A DNA stretch of 64,000 nucleotides, taken from assembly GCA_022747635.1 (NCBI GenBank), contig JAKTNV010000007.1, positions 3,545,905 to 3,609,904 on the forward strand. The letters are read 5' to 3'. Shown here one piece after another: positions 1 to 12,269 of this stretch; position 1 is the stretch's first letter; each line of letters begins with the position of its first letter. The notes under the pieces were generated by a model that worked only from the letters and a program-made list of their open reading frames with translations, was not told the DNA's origin and searched no databases. Made by a program: the position numbers and the translations under genes. The stretch comes from Hetaerina americana (lineage: Eukaryota; Arthropoda; Insecta; Odonata; Calopterygidae).

Positions 1-1751
1 AAAGCATTCGAAACTAACCGGAGGCACTTTGGGTGTGCCGGAGACGACGATGCCATTCGTGGGTTCCCGAGTTGACTCTTATGGAAATACACGAAGACAT
101 TGATACTACCGTACACACTTCAGTAATTTCCCTCTGTCATCTACCTAGTTTCGAATAAGAAATCGAGCGGTAACACTCGACCGACGGTAAAAAACGCCAC
201 AAGCTAAAAATATTTATTACTTATTATTAGTGGCAGAAATTTGTTTAGTTTTGACCACTAAGCTAATTAATTTTATAAATTATACTACTGGGGATCCTGC
301 ATGAACCCTTCCGGGGTGAAGGCAATCGCCGCCCCCTACACTGACGACTCCGAGACGAGAGCGGGTGCGTTAGGCTTAATCGATTAATATATACACAGAC
401 TTGATCGCAAATAATCACGCACTGCTCCACCGTTGGTACAATATTTCCACATAGGATTCTACGTTACTCGGTCACTTGAAGACGACGAAGTCACGTAATA
501 ACAAAATCGCACCCGATTCGTCAGGTAGCTCTGAAACCATTCACTCGGGCCTCCACAGGAGAATGCGCAAGAGGTGGCCAGTGGTCCAGGGACACTCCCT
601 GGGTTGCTTACATGGTGGAACCTGGAAGGCTTTAACTATTAATGAAGGCAGAAATTTTCAGCTATGGGGTTTGCAAATCTTAAAAGGAAAATTATGCCCA
701 AACAATTAAATTCCGCGTATATTTCCATTGAAAGTGAAAGGGTGAGGGGAATAAACTGATAAAACTCCATGAAACGGTCGGAGAATTTAATTCTGCATAG
801 GGGTCGGGATCGCCTCGCAGCGAAAACAAAGAAAATATCTTGAATTCTACTCACCCAAGATATAATTAGGATTAGCTTTATTGACATAAGAAAGATATTT
901 AGAAACCCCTCCGAAGAAACAGATGGCCCAAAGAACGGGCTTACTCCTAGAAACACGATGACAAGGTCGAACAAAACCATTTTGTACCAGAAAACACGCA
1001 CATTCCAAACCGCTAGGCCATGCGAATAGACCGCTGTTCATGTCCAAACTGGGTCACTTTCTTTTAAGTCAACTTCGGCCGGTGTCCACGCGACAGACGC
1101 CCTCGGGAGACGGGGGGCGCCCGCTTAAGACGACGCCCCTGTCAACGGCGACCTCGACACGAGCACCTAATCAAGCGGCGCCGAGCGGCAGCTGTTGACC
1201 GGGGCGAGGTGGGGGAGACCCCAGTGATCCCGCCTACAACCCCCTTCCCCCCACCCAGCGACACGTCCAGCTAATGAGTCGCCCCTCACTAAAAGCCCTT
1301 TTAATTACCCTGGTCCCCGCCGCTTCAATCGATACGACACTCATTTATTTCATAAAAATTCAAACTCTTGCAAGCAGTCGTTAACATATCCGCCTTCGTT
1401 CTTGACACCCGAGTCTCAATTGACAGATGAAGGCGAAGCTCAAATGGTTATCGCAAGTCCTTGGGGTGAAAAACTCAAGCGAGGCCGAGAGAGGCGAAGA
1501 CGTTCATTTCGAGAGGAAATTTCAATTTGCCAGATTGAACGGAGGAAGTCACTCCGGTTCCACCCGATCTGCCCTCAGGATTGGAATCGAACACTAATCG
1601 ATCAGCAAGCTGATCTACGCCCTAAGCGTAAACATGTACATAGTCCACGTGCAATAACTACAAATATGCATGAAAAGTGGGCACGTTCTATCAATATGTA
1701 TGTTGTAGTGAACAAGGGTGACTAATTATAATTACTCAAATATTAATTCAA
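1..1751. other. Unassigned intergenic or intronic DNA
   Basis: No gene or repeat is recognised here. Open frames on both strands are short and match no family I know. Positions about 1070-1265 form a small GC-rich patch with C-rich runs. The rest has mixed composition. The frame at 1402-1725 is rich in Arg and Lys, lacks an obvious initiator context and shows no domain. Confidence 0.5.
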
Positions 1752-2030
1752 GGGGTCGCGGTAGTCCAGGGGGTAGAGAAGAGGCTACTGACCGGAGGGT
1801 CCCGGGGTCGATTCCCGGACAAGGCACTCTGGGCACCAGCAACTCCACCCAAGCTATGTGATTTTTCGGGTACCAGGTCTTCCTGGGAGACCATAACCGG
1901 CACAGGGAAAGGAACTGGCCCCCCTACCCTGCTAATGTGTGAATTTCACACGCCGTATCGGGCTTAGTACTGGATGAACTCAGCCATCACCTATCGAACT
2001 GACCTTCGGGTTGATTACTGTGTTTATGGT
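1752..2030 (+). repeat. tRNA-derived SINE (family 1)
   Basis: The 5' part resembles a tRNA with a pol III internal promoter. An A-box-like stretch lies at about 1761-1773, and a B-box-like GGTCGATTC lies at 1806-1814 inside a GGG..CCC tRNA T-arm-like context. About 200 bp of non-tRNA body follows, then a T-rich end near 2030. A SINE of this type would be transcribed by RNA polymerase III and mobilised in trans by a LINE. It is not a functional tRNA gene because no full cloverleaf can be drawn. Only one copy was noticed in this window, so the family assignment rests on the internal promoter alone. Confidence 0.5.
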
Positions 2031-2294
2031 TTTTTTTATAATTAGTGCTCTATTTTTTAAAAGCTTTGGAATTTAAACAGTTGAAAGATACGGTCTTCCT
2101 TTTTCACATTCAACACCGCCATAAATCAATCGCTGTAATTTATTTACCTGTCCCCGAGTCAGCAATTAACGACGATTTTCCGTATTTACGCCACGGTTAT
2201 TTGTTTATTTTTATATTTTGTTCATTAGTTATTTCATATCTTGTTTAGTTTTTTTGTTATTCATAATACTTTCAATCATTTTTTAAATGCACAG

Positions 2295-2397
2295 GATCGT
2301 CCGGCGGTAAGGGTAAAAATATTCTGGTCGAAATCAGTGTGGTGCGTATACACCCCCTGCCACACACCCTAGCGTTCGCTTGCAGGGTGCTAAAATA
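2295..2397 (+). mobile_element. LINE family A, 3'-end fragment
   Basis: This segment matches the extreme 3' end of the LINE copies at 7805-10245 and 19826-21095. It has the block containing CACCCCCTGCCACACACCC followed by a GCAGGGT-type ending. It is a heavily 5'-truncated insertion with no coding sequence. The two short stem-loops expected of the 3' end can be drawn with one mismatch. Confidence 0.75.
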
Positions 2398-2844
2398 ACT
2401 AAGACGCTCACGAGGGAGGCTAACGCCTAAGCACATCCGAGGGTGAAGTAGGCGTCGAAGGAAATTAAGTGGAGGATGCGGAGATGTTATGGTTTACATA
2501 ACCTTTGAAGCAAGTTTCTATGCTCAGTCAAGTCAATCAGGCGAGCGAGGGACTTGGCCAGGAGACTTCAGTTTTGATTTTAACTTCGGCAACTGCGAAA
2601 AGCAGCCGCACGTGAGGGCAATAGGACCATTCAGTTCGATTTCGCGGGCCGCTACAGTGTGATCTACTTGAGGCAAAAAACAAGAACGGTCACGTGATTA
2701 CTCGGCGGTAGGCCTGGCAAGGTCCAGTGATGTAGTCGAGGTAATCAGATCACTGATAGGAAAAGAGAATGCAACCAGGAAGCTATTCTTTTACGCCTGG
2801 ATTCCGAGAAGAAATTCGACAGAAGAGCCCATGTATTGGGGACC
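2398..2844. other. Unassigned DNA between two LINE A tails
   Basis: Nothing recognisable is seen here. It lies between two same-orientation LINE A 3' ends, so it could be remnant LINE body too decayed to read, but no frame supports that. Confidence 0.35.
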
Positions 2845-2997
2845 GGTTCGACGATAGATTTAAGACGTCATTTTAGCCACCAACGGTAAGGGATCATTGT
2901 CCGATCGCGGTGGAGTCATATTTGGGTCAAAATTAGCCTGGTGTGTATTCACCCCCTGCCAAATACCCTAGCGGTGGTTTGCAGGGTATTTAAACAG
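2845..2997 (+). mobile_element. LINE family A, 3'-end fragment
   Basis: Homology to the full LINE A copies begins at the stretch equivalent to the TTTAAGATGACATTTT region just after the ORF. It continues through CGATCGCGGTGGAGTCAT to a GCAGGGTATTTAAA end. The first stem-loop is weakened by changes in the ACACACC arm, which here reads AAATACC. It is a 5'-truncated, non-coding copy. Confidence 0.75.
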
Positions 2998-4369
2998 CTA
3001 AAATATCATATTCATTCGTGCGATTAAAAAACTTATCGTAGAAGTTAGAGGCGCGGGCTAGATGACCCGAGAAGACCCGAAACGAGAACTAGGGGTCAGA
3101 CGGGAGGGAGGATGGTCAATGGAGGCCACGGGGAGGGATGAAGAGGGGAGGACAGCAAAGGACTACTGAGCTCCACGAGTATTTAGGCAAGTCAGGTCAG
3201 GGATTGCGCTCATTACTGCGGGTGTGGAGGAGAAATGAAAAACACAACATGAATGGCCAAGAAAATTATAAGAAGTGGTAGGCATAGACGGGGAAGAGAG
3301 TTCATTGGGAGAATTTCAGAAGGGAAAGCGATATGGATCCATCATGGTTCAGTCAGGGGATAGAATGAGCAAGGTAGGGGGGGGGGTTTGGTGTGCTTGT
3401 TTTATATTACGCTCACTTCGACATAAAAATCCAGCGCAGGCCAATACGCACGACATTTGATTTAAACCGGGCGACGAATCTCGGATCTTTCCAAATATCC
3501 CTCGGCGTGGATCCATACACACACGGTGTCACTCACGTCCGTGCGTACGTGAGCTGAATTTCTGCTTCCCTGGTTAAGACTCACGACTGATAATCGCGCC
3601 AACCAGACAATGGGAATTTTTAATTTGGGAATACACGTATTAAAAATGCGATTTGAATGGCACTAGCAGTGATACTGTTTTCAGGAGCATAATCATTTAA
3701 ATATTACGCTAAACGGTGTGCGTTGAGCGGGTCTGAGGAATATCATTAAGGTGCATGTTTTCTAGAAATGATTTCAAGTGCCACTAGGGCCGGCCCTTTC
3801 GCACATTATACCAAATTTAATAGATTTTTACGATTCAATATGCCATGGGTGCACACACCGATGGTCTTCTCCAGGTATTTTGAAAGTTGGTCAAGCCGCA
3901 ACAACGGCAAAACCCCGTCGCCATGCTCTTGAAAGTCGGTTAATGAGCGTAGAAGCAGGCAACCCCGCTCCAGATGCACTTCACTGTTGCGTCGCCATTC
4001 GTCGCTCACTCCGAGGGCATGGCGAGGAGCGAAACGGTCCTATGATACCCCCACCCACACTCATAACGGGTATCCCGCACGCCGAGGTGCAATCATCTCA
4101 CGCGTATACCAAAACGCGAAAGCCAACTCACCATCACCGATACACGGAGGCTTACATTCAATCATTATAATGCCGTACCTCGCGTATCTTAAATGACGCA
4201 TCGAAACAATCGTCCAGAGGGGACGATCTCAGACGTGGCCTCCACGCTGAAGAGTTTCCACATTCACCTCACAGATTGACTCTTCCGATCCGAAGTGCAC
4301 GCATAAACACCACATCGCGTCGATTTAGGAAAATTGGAGACGCGAGTAACTTCCACGGAGCGGAATGGT
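2998..4369. other. Unassigned DNA
   Basis: No gene or repeat is recognised. A G run of about 10 lies at 3377-3386. Overlapping short frames at 3778-4196 match nothing known and look like chance. Confidence 0.45.
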
Positions 4370-4900
4370 GTCGGGGAAGCATATCTCAAGGGCCAACCCG
4401 ATGGCGGCGATGAAGGGCAAACGCGGCGAAGCAGCGGACGGCCCGGCGCGTGCCTGCAAGTTTGGCAACGGCGGTGGCAACCCCCCCCCCCCCCTCGAGT
4501 CCGGAGCACCGCTCTCCGCGCCACAGCAGCCGAGGCGCGTGCAGTGCATATGCCGCCAGAGAGAAGGGGGAAGAGTGGGGGGAGGAGAGGGAGCGTCTCG
4601 CGTCGGAAGGGAGGGAGTGGGGCGATTCCCAAGCGGACATCCAAGTCACACGCGCACGTCGACTCGGATCGGAGACCGCCGCGGGAGGCGATTCGGGCAT
4701 TAGGCTTCGCACTGCATCGGGAATGAAACCGATGCTCTCGGAGAATTCATCCAGCCCTAGCATCCAAATGGATCGCATCGCAACCAGTTTGCGTCGGTTG
4801 AACCTGCAGCGTCTTCCATCGCCAACGTGCGATTTCACGGCTACCGGGATCCGCTGGTGGAGCAACTCACATCGCCACCGACTTGCTCGAATGATTGATT
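4370..4900. promoter_or_regulatory. GC-rich island, possible promoter or CpG island
   Basis: About 500 bp is markedly GC- and CpG-rich compared with its flanks. It holds a run of 14 C at 4481-4494. Long open frames on both strands follow from the low stop-codon density of GC-rich DNA and do not indicate a protein. No TATA box or splice-site pair could be assigned. Confidence 0.3.
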
Positions 4901-5094
4901 AGGAGTGCGGTGCATCTGCTTGTGTCCGAACTACTCGTCAAAACAACACGGCGATGTTGACAACAGTGAATTGACGACAACATTCACGGGATGCTGGAGG
5001 CGTCAGAAGACACGACGCAATTCTTGATTTCCAAGAAAGATCTTTTTCAACTAGGGATATCATGTGTTGCATTGCCGATAAATTATATATTCGG

Positions 5095-5242
5095 TAATAT
5101 TTTCATTTTTTCAAAAAGATACAACAATACAATGACGTTGTTAACGTTCGACCGCGGTGGGTTCATGTTCGGGTCAAAGTTGGTCTGGTGTGTTTTCATC
5201 TCCTGCCACACACCCTAGCGGTGGCTTGCCGGGTACTAATAC
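5095..5242 (+). mobile_element. LINE family A, 3'-end fragment
   Basis: The sequence TTCGACCGCGGTGGGTTCATG through CCACACACCCTAGCGGTGGC to a GGGTACTAATAC end matches the 3' ends of the larger LINE A copies. The copy is 5'-truncated just upstream of the conserved tail and carries no coding sequence. Confidence 0.75.
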
Positions 5243-5614
5243 AAAAAAAAGATTAGTTCCATTTACTTCGAAATTCTTTACAGCCTACAGATGTGTTCGA
5301 ATAAATTTGGCTGACCCTTGAAGCCCTTTCAAATGGAGAACATTTTGCACAAGCCTTAAGGGATTATCTAAAGCATACCTCACTTTGATCCGAACACTTG
5401 GGGGCGAAAAATAAAATGAATCAACTACCACCCGGCACAGCATTTCGGCGTTCCCGGGGGAAATCCACAGGAGGCAGGTTGGACGGACGAAGGGCATTTT
5501 CAACGAACAAATAAACTTGGTGGTTTTTAACAAAAACTTAATTGCAATGCTACCAGTGTGAAAAAATACCAAGTTTATTTATTCAGTGATCATGGATTTC
5601 AAAAAGCAGAGCCT
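5243..5614. other. Unassigned DNA
   Basis: No gene or repeat is recognised. A 95-codon minus-strand frame at 5285-5572 has no recognisable motif. Confidence 0.4.
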
Positions 5615-5762
5615 AAAAACCATCGAATTCAGCAGAGCATATTGATAGGCGATGGGATGTTGAAGACTGTGATTGAGGGGAGAAGACTGGGCAATCGAGG
5701 AAATGAATAGGGGACGGGATGAAGGAAGTACGCGGAGATGCAGAGGGCCTATTTTAGTGTGC
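5615..5762 (+). mobile_element. LINE family B, 3'-end fragment
   Basis: The GGGATGTTGAAGACT block, the GACGGGATGAAGGAAGTAC block and the GGCCTATTTTAGTGT end align in order with the last ~140 bp of the LINE B copy ending at 14945 and with the minus-strand fragment at 48318-48480. It is a 5'-truncated remnant of the basic C-terminal coding region and its end. Confidence 0.6.
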
Positions 5763-7804
5763 GGTGGTAGGCTATGCCTTTCTCAGAAATGTGAAGAGTC
5801 TCCGTGCCCATCCGAAGCCTATCTGAACACTGCCAAAGCAATCGAGCAATAAATCTGCGCTTCTCTCGAATAGGATTCCAAACGTGCAACTGCAAAGGAT
5901 CAATTTCAGTATTCATCCCCACGAAAGGTATTTGTTGCATCGGAGGTATTGACAGCGGAGGGTGTGATAATTGCAGTCTATGGAACAATCCAACCCATGG
6001 CCTCTGTAATTAATGCCTCCAGTCGATGGCTGTTGAAAAATTTTGTCTGTTAATGGAGGTTTCTGTTGGGTGTGTTAGTTTAAGGACCCAGGTGAGCGGA
6101 TTTAAAGTATCGCTGGGTATGCGGCAATCGTTGAAGGCAGGCTTTGGTCTCCGATGACTGGTAGGTGCAGTGCTGTGGAAGCTTCAGAGGTTTTAGTCTG
6201 TGAACCACATAAAGACTCGATATACTGAATTGAGTTTTTATTTGATGTGCTTCAGCCATGATGTCCCCTGCGTCAAACTAATAGTCGGGTGCGGCGATCA
6301 GAATTCTACGTCACCAATGGGAGCCGATTGCATCTCGGGAGTGCAGCGGCGGTCGCCCCGACACCCCCCACCGGGAGGGGGCCGCAGACGAAAGGGTGGG
6401 GGTGGGGGGGGGGGCAAAGGTGGGGTGATCCCGAATGCCACGCCGCGTCAGTCGTCGGAGGGTAAATTTACACCGCGGCATCGCTCTTCACTCCTCATTT
6501 CGAGAGAAGAAGATTCCTGGCTGATCGGCAAAGAGTTCTGCGGTCGCAATGGAATATTATCGCAAACGCAGACACACGATTTAAAGCACAAATAATCGGA
6601 TAGCCTCGCTGCACTTTAATGGCCGAGAGGTTTAATCCGATATTGAAGTCGTCCCTTGGTCATCCTTCCCGCAAGTCTTTCCCTATTTCTCTCCGCCTTG
6701 CCCATCGAAGCAACTTTTCACCAACTCGAGAGCTACTCCTTGGACGTCATCCAATTCCGAAATTAACCCTTTCTCGGATTGATACCGTCTACTCTACGCG
6801 AATTCTAAATTCGTTCGCACTATAAAGAGAGGTGAGACTCATCCATTCCCAGCTGGCGTCAGTCACATTAATACTCCGCCGATGCGATAAGTGGGCAGGC
6901 GTCCTCACACCCAACGACACCTTTCCTCCTCATTAGAACACGGGAGAGGGGAAATTTGTTCGAATCGGTTCAACATTTTGTTCTCATTACCACTTAGCAT
7001 TGGTGGGCGTGCACTTGGGGAATAACGCTCCGCACAACTTGCAGCATTAACGACCTCAAAACGTCAAATGCGACTGCTCACCTCAGCCACATCGTTTTCA
7101 TTTGCGTCAGTTCTTGTTGCCTCGACAAGGGCGCCCAGTTACGGTGGGAAGGCAACTGCTGGCCATTTACAAAATGAGGGGAACCAAGGGTTCACCAAGG
7201 CATCGATAACCTTACACAGACATGACAATGACTACTTTCCATCGCACGCTGCTTCGTCTTTTTTCTCGATTGCCTAGAAAAGGGCAAATCATCTAACAGC
7301 ACGGCTGCGTCGGAAACTACTCGAGTCATAACGGTGTCGCAACCTAATGCATTAATATTTTGGAAATTGCGAACGCCGCCGCCCTCCTCACCCCAGCCCT
7401 GATCTGCATAGCTTTGAAGAGCCCGAGGAGGCTGCGTGGAAGCGGGCCCAGATGAGCCGGAAACTCGTCAGATCCCGAAGTCCACCGCTCCCGGAAGACA
7501 CAGCAGCCGAGCGGTGAGGGTGGCGTCCGAGAGCTTCGAGGGACCAATCGGGTGTGTGTGTGGGGGGGTGGGGGGTGGAGAGGTCTTTCCGAACACCATC
7601 AGGGGGGCCGTGGAGCGCGCGGTAGTGGGTGGGGTAGTTCAAGCTCCATCCCTCATTCACGATTCCCACGACTATCAGATATCCAGGACGTCAGGGCACG
7701 GTTGACATTTTTCACAAGGCGAACCCGTATTTTAATCCTGGGAAATGGTTTGAAAAGCGTTTGGTGATCAATTATAAGTCCTCAATCCAAAAGAAAGTAT
7801 GCAT
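5763..7804. other. Unassigned DNA with two small GC-rich patches
   Basis: No gene is recognised. Two GC-rich patches are present, one around 6330-6430 with an 11-base G run at 6404-6414, and one at about 7360-7650 with G-rich and GT-rich sequence. Frames of 60-130 codons overlap on both strands and look like chance. Confidence 0.45.
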
Positions 7805-7879
7805 GCGAATTTTGCAGACCGCCAGACAAAGATATTTCGATACTAGAATTAGATCAGCAAATGAAAGGATTTTTATCCC

Positions 7880-8470
7880 AAGACAGTGATCGCGCGACGT
7901 TATAATCGGTGGAGATTTCAATGTCCCATCTACTGACTGGAGCACATATAGTTTTAAATCGGGCGGTAAAGATGTCTGCGAATCGCGATTGAATTCATTT
8001 ACGTTGAGCTCATTGCATCATCTTGTCACTTCACCAGCTAGGGGAGATAATATTCTTGATTTGTTAGCAACGAATATTACCGAAAAAGTCTCAACTATAG
8101 AAACAATCAAGGAATTAGTGACCACAGGGCACTAAATGCCAAGTTTTCGCTTCACGGGGTCCGCAATAGGAAGCCTAAAAGGAAAATTTACACGTTTAAA
8201 GAAGAGGACAACGATGGCCGTAACAGAATCGATTTGCACGTTTTAAGAAAGATAGTAATCACCGAAATATTGAAGATACGTGGAATCACTTCCTTGGGAT
8301 CATGCACGCTCTCAGCAGTCAAGGAAGCCCAGGAAATTCATAAAATATAACGCTGAAACTGGATGGTACAACGTGGATGTTAGAAAGGCATTGCGAAGTC
8401 AAAGGCTATGTCACGCGAAACTGAAAATATTAAAGATGACACCAGTGGCGACAAAAAGAATGAGATAACA
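7880..8470 (+). pseudogene. LINE A endonuclease (APE-like) C-terminal remnant
   Basis: The frame reads GGDFNVPSTDW, then a GDNILDLLATN stretch, then a DHRALNAKFSLHG-like stretch after a frame change. These are the conserved GDFN and DHR motifs of the AP-endonuclease domain of non-LTR elements, which nicks the target DNA for priming. The GDFN Asp/Asn and DHR Asp/His catalytic positions are visible. The N-terminal half of the domain is missing. Stops follow the DLLATN stretch, so no intact enzyme is made. Confidence 0.75.
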
Positions 8471-8969
8471 TATGATTAAAAGACATCTAGGGCGAATGAC
8501 AAGAATGAATTTCGGAAGGCTTTAAGTGAATTCAAAATGAAAAGATTAGAGGATTATTTGAAAGAAACTCCGAAAGGATTTTGGCCATACGTCGGAGAAG
8601 CTCATGGAAATAAGTCAACATTTTAATAAAGTCAATAATAGAGTTGAGAGAGTAAGCAGGAGTTTGCAAAAGGATTACTTATCAAATTCTTTCTTTCAAA
8701 GCGTCCTCGCCAATGTTTCATCGAATATCACCGATAGCTTCCCATATCGTGCAGGCCAACCAGGGCCAAAAATTGAAACCTCATACAACGGAAGAGAACG
8801 TCTGTTGAAAAATATTAAGCCTAGTAATAAATTCAAGGAACGAGCGTCGCAATCGCACCGTATCTAGAAATCATGTGCATTAAGTCGCTGGTAGATCACA
8901 AGGTTCCTAGAGATTAAAAAAAAACAGCTAACGTAACACCAATATTCAAAACAAGGAAGAACCGAGCAA

Positions 8970-10080
8970 TTGTAGACCTATTTCATTTCCACACATTTCG
9001 TGCATACAAGGTACTGGAACGTATCGTTGCTGGTTCGATCGTGCGACACCTCGATAATCAGAGGTCAGTAATGAAAAATCAGCACGGTTCCCGAAAAGGT
9101 TGATCCTGCGACGGACAATATTGCGCTTATTGTCCATGATACTCTTACTTCGGGAGAGAGCGATGTTCCATGGGTCGCGATTTTAAGAAAGCCTTCAACA
9201 AATTGCCTCATAGTAAACTACTCGCAGAGCTAGGGGCATATGGCACAGATAACAATATCCGGGGTTGCATCGAAGACTTCGTGAAAGGTCGGGCTTAAAG
9301 AGTAGTGATAGATAGGGTTGGCTCAAATGCAGTAGAAGTTACTTCGAGTGTTCCCCAGGGAAGTGTTATTGGACCCCTTTTATTCCTGCTTTACGTTAAC
9401 GACATTTAATCTACAGTCACTAGTAAGATACGTTTATTTACCGATGATGCAGCGGTTTACCGGGATATCCGTGATCCTGAGGGCACAGCAGCTTTGTCAG
9501 CTGACCTCAATGCTATACAACGCTGGTGTGACAGTTGGATATTAGGATTAAACTTAAAAAAGTGCCTAGTGATGGAGTGTGGCAAAAGAAATATTCTCTC
9601 CCGAACACCTACTGCCTCGGGAACACCGAAATGGAATGTGTGGAATATGCGGATTAAATACCAAGGCGTTACCCTCACTCACGACCTCTCCTGGGTGAAA
9701 CACGTACTATGGGGAATACGTGGACAAGCTGACAAAAAATTAGGATTTATTACATTGAGTAATAGATAAATGCGATGAAAATGTAATGCTAATTGTCGCT
9801 GGTTAGGCCTCATTTAGAACATTCTGTAAGTGTATGGGAACTCACGAAATTGGATCAATTGCCGAAGCGGATCGCGTGTTCCGTAGTAAAATATTGCTAT
9901 GATAAACGCAGTAACGCATCCAAAATATTAGATATACTAGGTTGGGAATCACTCACGGAGCGAAGGTTAAATTACAGATTGAAGTTCTTGCATAGATTGG
10001 AAGGAGGTCTCTTTTGCAGTGATGTTGAAAATGCATTATTACCCCCATCGCACAACGGTAGGAGAGATCATTTTAATTAA
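8970..10080 (+). pseudogene. LINE A reverse transcriptase, decayed (copy 1)
   Basis: Pieces of a reverse transcriptase are spread over several frames. In order they are a KVLERIVAGSIVRHL stretch (about 9007-9055), DFKKAFNKLPHSKLL (about 9178-9220), [19 protein letters not shown] (about 9345-9405), SKIRLFTDDAAVYRDI (about 9420-9470, in place of FADD), and a DLNAIQRWCDSWILGLNLKKC stretch (the first 20 codons of which start near 9503). The thumb region LSLVRPHLEHSV follows near 9790. The second Ala-to-Thr change before the catalytic DD, a TGA near 9103, a TAA near 9296 and a frameshift near 9770 show that it is dead. The largest remaining frames are at 9494-9769 and 9793-10080. Confidence 0.85.
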
Positions 10081-10245
10081 ATTGGAGAGATCAAGTGTAG
10101 AACAGACAGATTTAAGATGACTTTTTTTCCACGAACGATACGGGCTTATAATAGCATTTTCCGACCGCGGTAGGGTCATGTTCGGGTTAAATTATTCTGG
10201 TTTGTGTTCACACCCTAGCGGAGGCCTGCAGGGTACTAAAAAATA
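10081..10245 (+). repeat. LINE A conserved 3' tail
   Basis: This is the 3' untranslated end of LINE A copy 1. It holds the CCGACCGCGGTAGGGTCATG block and ends GCAGGGTACTAAAA. Part of the CCCCCTGCCACA stretch is missing compared with other copies. In LINEs of this general type the 3' end is the site recognised by the reverse transcriptase when it starts copying RNA; that role is inferred here from its conservation across copies. Confidence 0.7.
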
Positions 10246-12269
10246 CAAAATCATATTTGAACCAAGGCAATTTGGCTGGCGCGTGGAATTGGAGAGATCT
10301 ACAGTGTGCGTTTGCATACTAAGCAAGGATCATTAGATCGGGAGAAATGAAGATCGCTCAAGTGTGGTGTATGAGGCCGGGACGAGCAATGAGACGCCTC
10401 CATCGGGACTCAAGTCGGCAGGCAGTCCACATCTCCGCAAATCGGGCACTCCGCCCGAACTATCCGCCAATATAATTTTCGGAACCCCGCCCCCAACAGC
10501 AAGAACTGGCGCCTCGAGACAGAGCGACAAACAAAAGCAGGCGACGGAAAGACACGCATGGCGGGGACAGTAAAACGCAGGAGCATCGTAAAAGCAAACA
10601 ACGTCCCCTTACGGAGCAGAGGCAAAATAAAATCGTAAACGGAAGCAAACAAGGAAGCAGCGAGGATACTTCGGCCGCACTTGTCTTTTGGCGGGGAAAC
10701 GGAAGCAAGGAACTCGACAAGGCGCGCTTGCTTGCGCTCGACATCCAATCGCCCGGGGCGCCCCCCTCCTCACATCTCGGAACTATGTCACCTCCACCAT
10801 GAATCCAAGAATGGATTTATGGTTTTCCGTTATTTTCGTCAAAAAAATTGAAAATTCCATTCGACCGAGTCGCCATAGCCCGGCCCGACCTTCAAAATCA
10901 ACGCCAACTCCTTTTACGTCCAGCCTCTGAAATACCTTGGAATATATCGTGTGATTTTCACGAGTTCCAGATTAAACCTCGTCCGCCGATTCATTACAAA
11001 ATTATGGAATACTTCATTCAACGAGTGCAACAAGATTTTACATTAATCAACCATTTCTGTCTTGAAGGCCACTAAGGTTTTCTTCATGATTTCTTCAAGG
11101 TTTTCCCATCCCCAGGTTCCAACGATTACAGGAAGGCAGGCATGGGCTCCCACCCTCTAGATATATTGGGGATAATGCATCAATTGATGTATATTATAAT
11201 TACCTCCGACGTATGAAGTTTGAATCTATTGACTGACTACCATTTTGCATGATAAGTATTAAGCAGCGAAAATAAATACGTAATACTTCATTTTTATTGG
11301 GAGTAATAATTTATTTGAAATTGGGGAGTATCCCGAATCGAATATATATAAATATAATAGAAGCATGAATTGATTAAAACAACTTCAATTGCCGAAAATA
11401 AATATACCTATATAATTCCAATTAATCATCTATAGTATTGTAATAAGACTTATGAATTACCGCTCTTCAGTGGAGTTCAAATTAATTCAACTGATTAGTA
11501 AAATCGGAGTATTGAAAGACTTCGTCCACATTTAAAAGATAACTGGCCTAGGCTTGCAAGTTATATAAACATGGTCTTAATAGTCACGTGAAGACATTCG
11601 TAATTTATTTTTCAGACGTTATTCAATTAAAAATAACAATTGCAGCAACTATTGAAAAACAGGGCTATTCAGATTGAGAAAAAGTATCAGTGAGGTCACA
11701 ATGACGCTACACTGGCATTATATTTCCATTATCTCGTGACTGTCTAGTTCTTTGCACACAATCTTCCCCAATGCCATCATCACACTTTTCACCAAAAAAA
11801 TTTAAAAATCTGGAAAAATACCCCAATACTCTCGATTTTTTCAGCAGGCATTGGGAAAAAATAAAATGATATCTCTACGAAATAAAATACATTATTCGAC
11901 AAGATAAAAAAACACGCAAGGTGGCGTGAAAGTATATTTTGACAAATTAAACTCGCAAAATACATGAAATATTGCGAGTGCAAGTATCTAATTTTCTGCT
12001 TTACTTAGGGTCGTTTCGTGGCGTAAATTACACCTTAAATATTTTCAAAGTTGTTACCTTTAACGTTACATGCAGTAATTTAATACGGCCCTCCCTATTT
12101 TAAGACTCCTGCAACCTGCATATAATAAAGCGGTCAATTTGACATTAGTAGGTTTAGTCATACTACGCAATGCATTAACGGATTATTCCCCTTTCCCCGA
12201 TGTCACCACGCACCACACCCTTTGCAGAAACAACAATCTACGGACAAAGCAGCACCACCACGCATCGCA
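10246..12269. other. Unassigned DNA
   Basis: No gene is recognised. Short overlapping frames on both strands at 10333-11075 fall in moderately GC-rich sequence and match nothing. Positions 11150-12130 are AT-rich with no repeat structure that I can see. Confidence 0.45.

Larger units (their letters stand above)
7805..10245 (+). mobile_element. LINE family A (CR1/jockey-type), copy 1, defective
   Basis: This is a non-LTR retrotransposon with the usual order of endonuclease, linker, reverse transcriptase and 3' tail. Endonuclease remains include a YRPPDKD-like stretch near 7820, GGDFNVP near 7910 and a DHRAL-like motif near 8125. The reverse transcriptase region follows at about 8990-10100 and the tail ends near 10245. 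There is no 5' UTR or endonuclease N-terminus, so the copy is 5'-truncated. Stops and frameshifts interrupt the whole length. Its last 1.2 kb is almost identical to the copy at 19826-21095. Confidence 0.85.
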
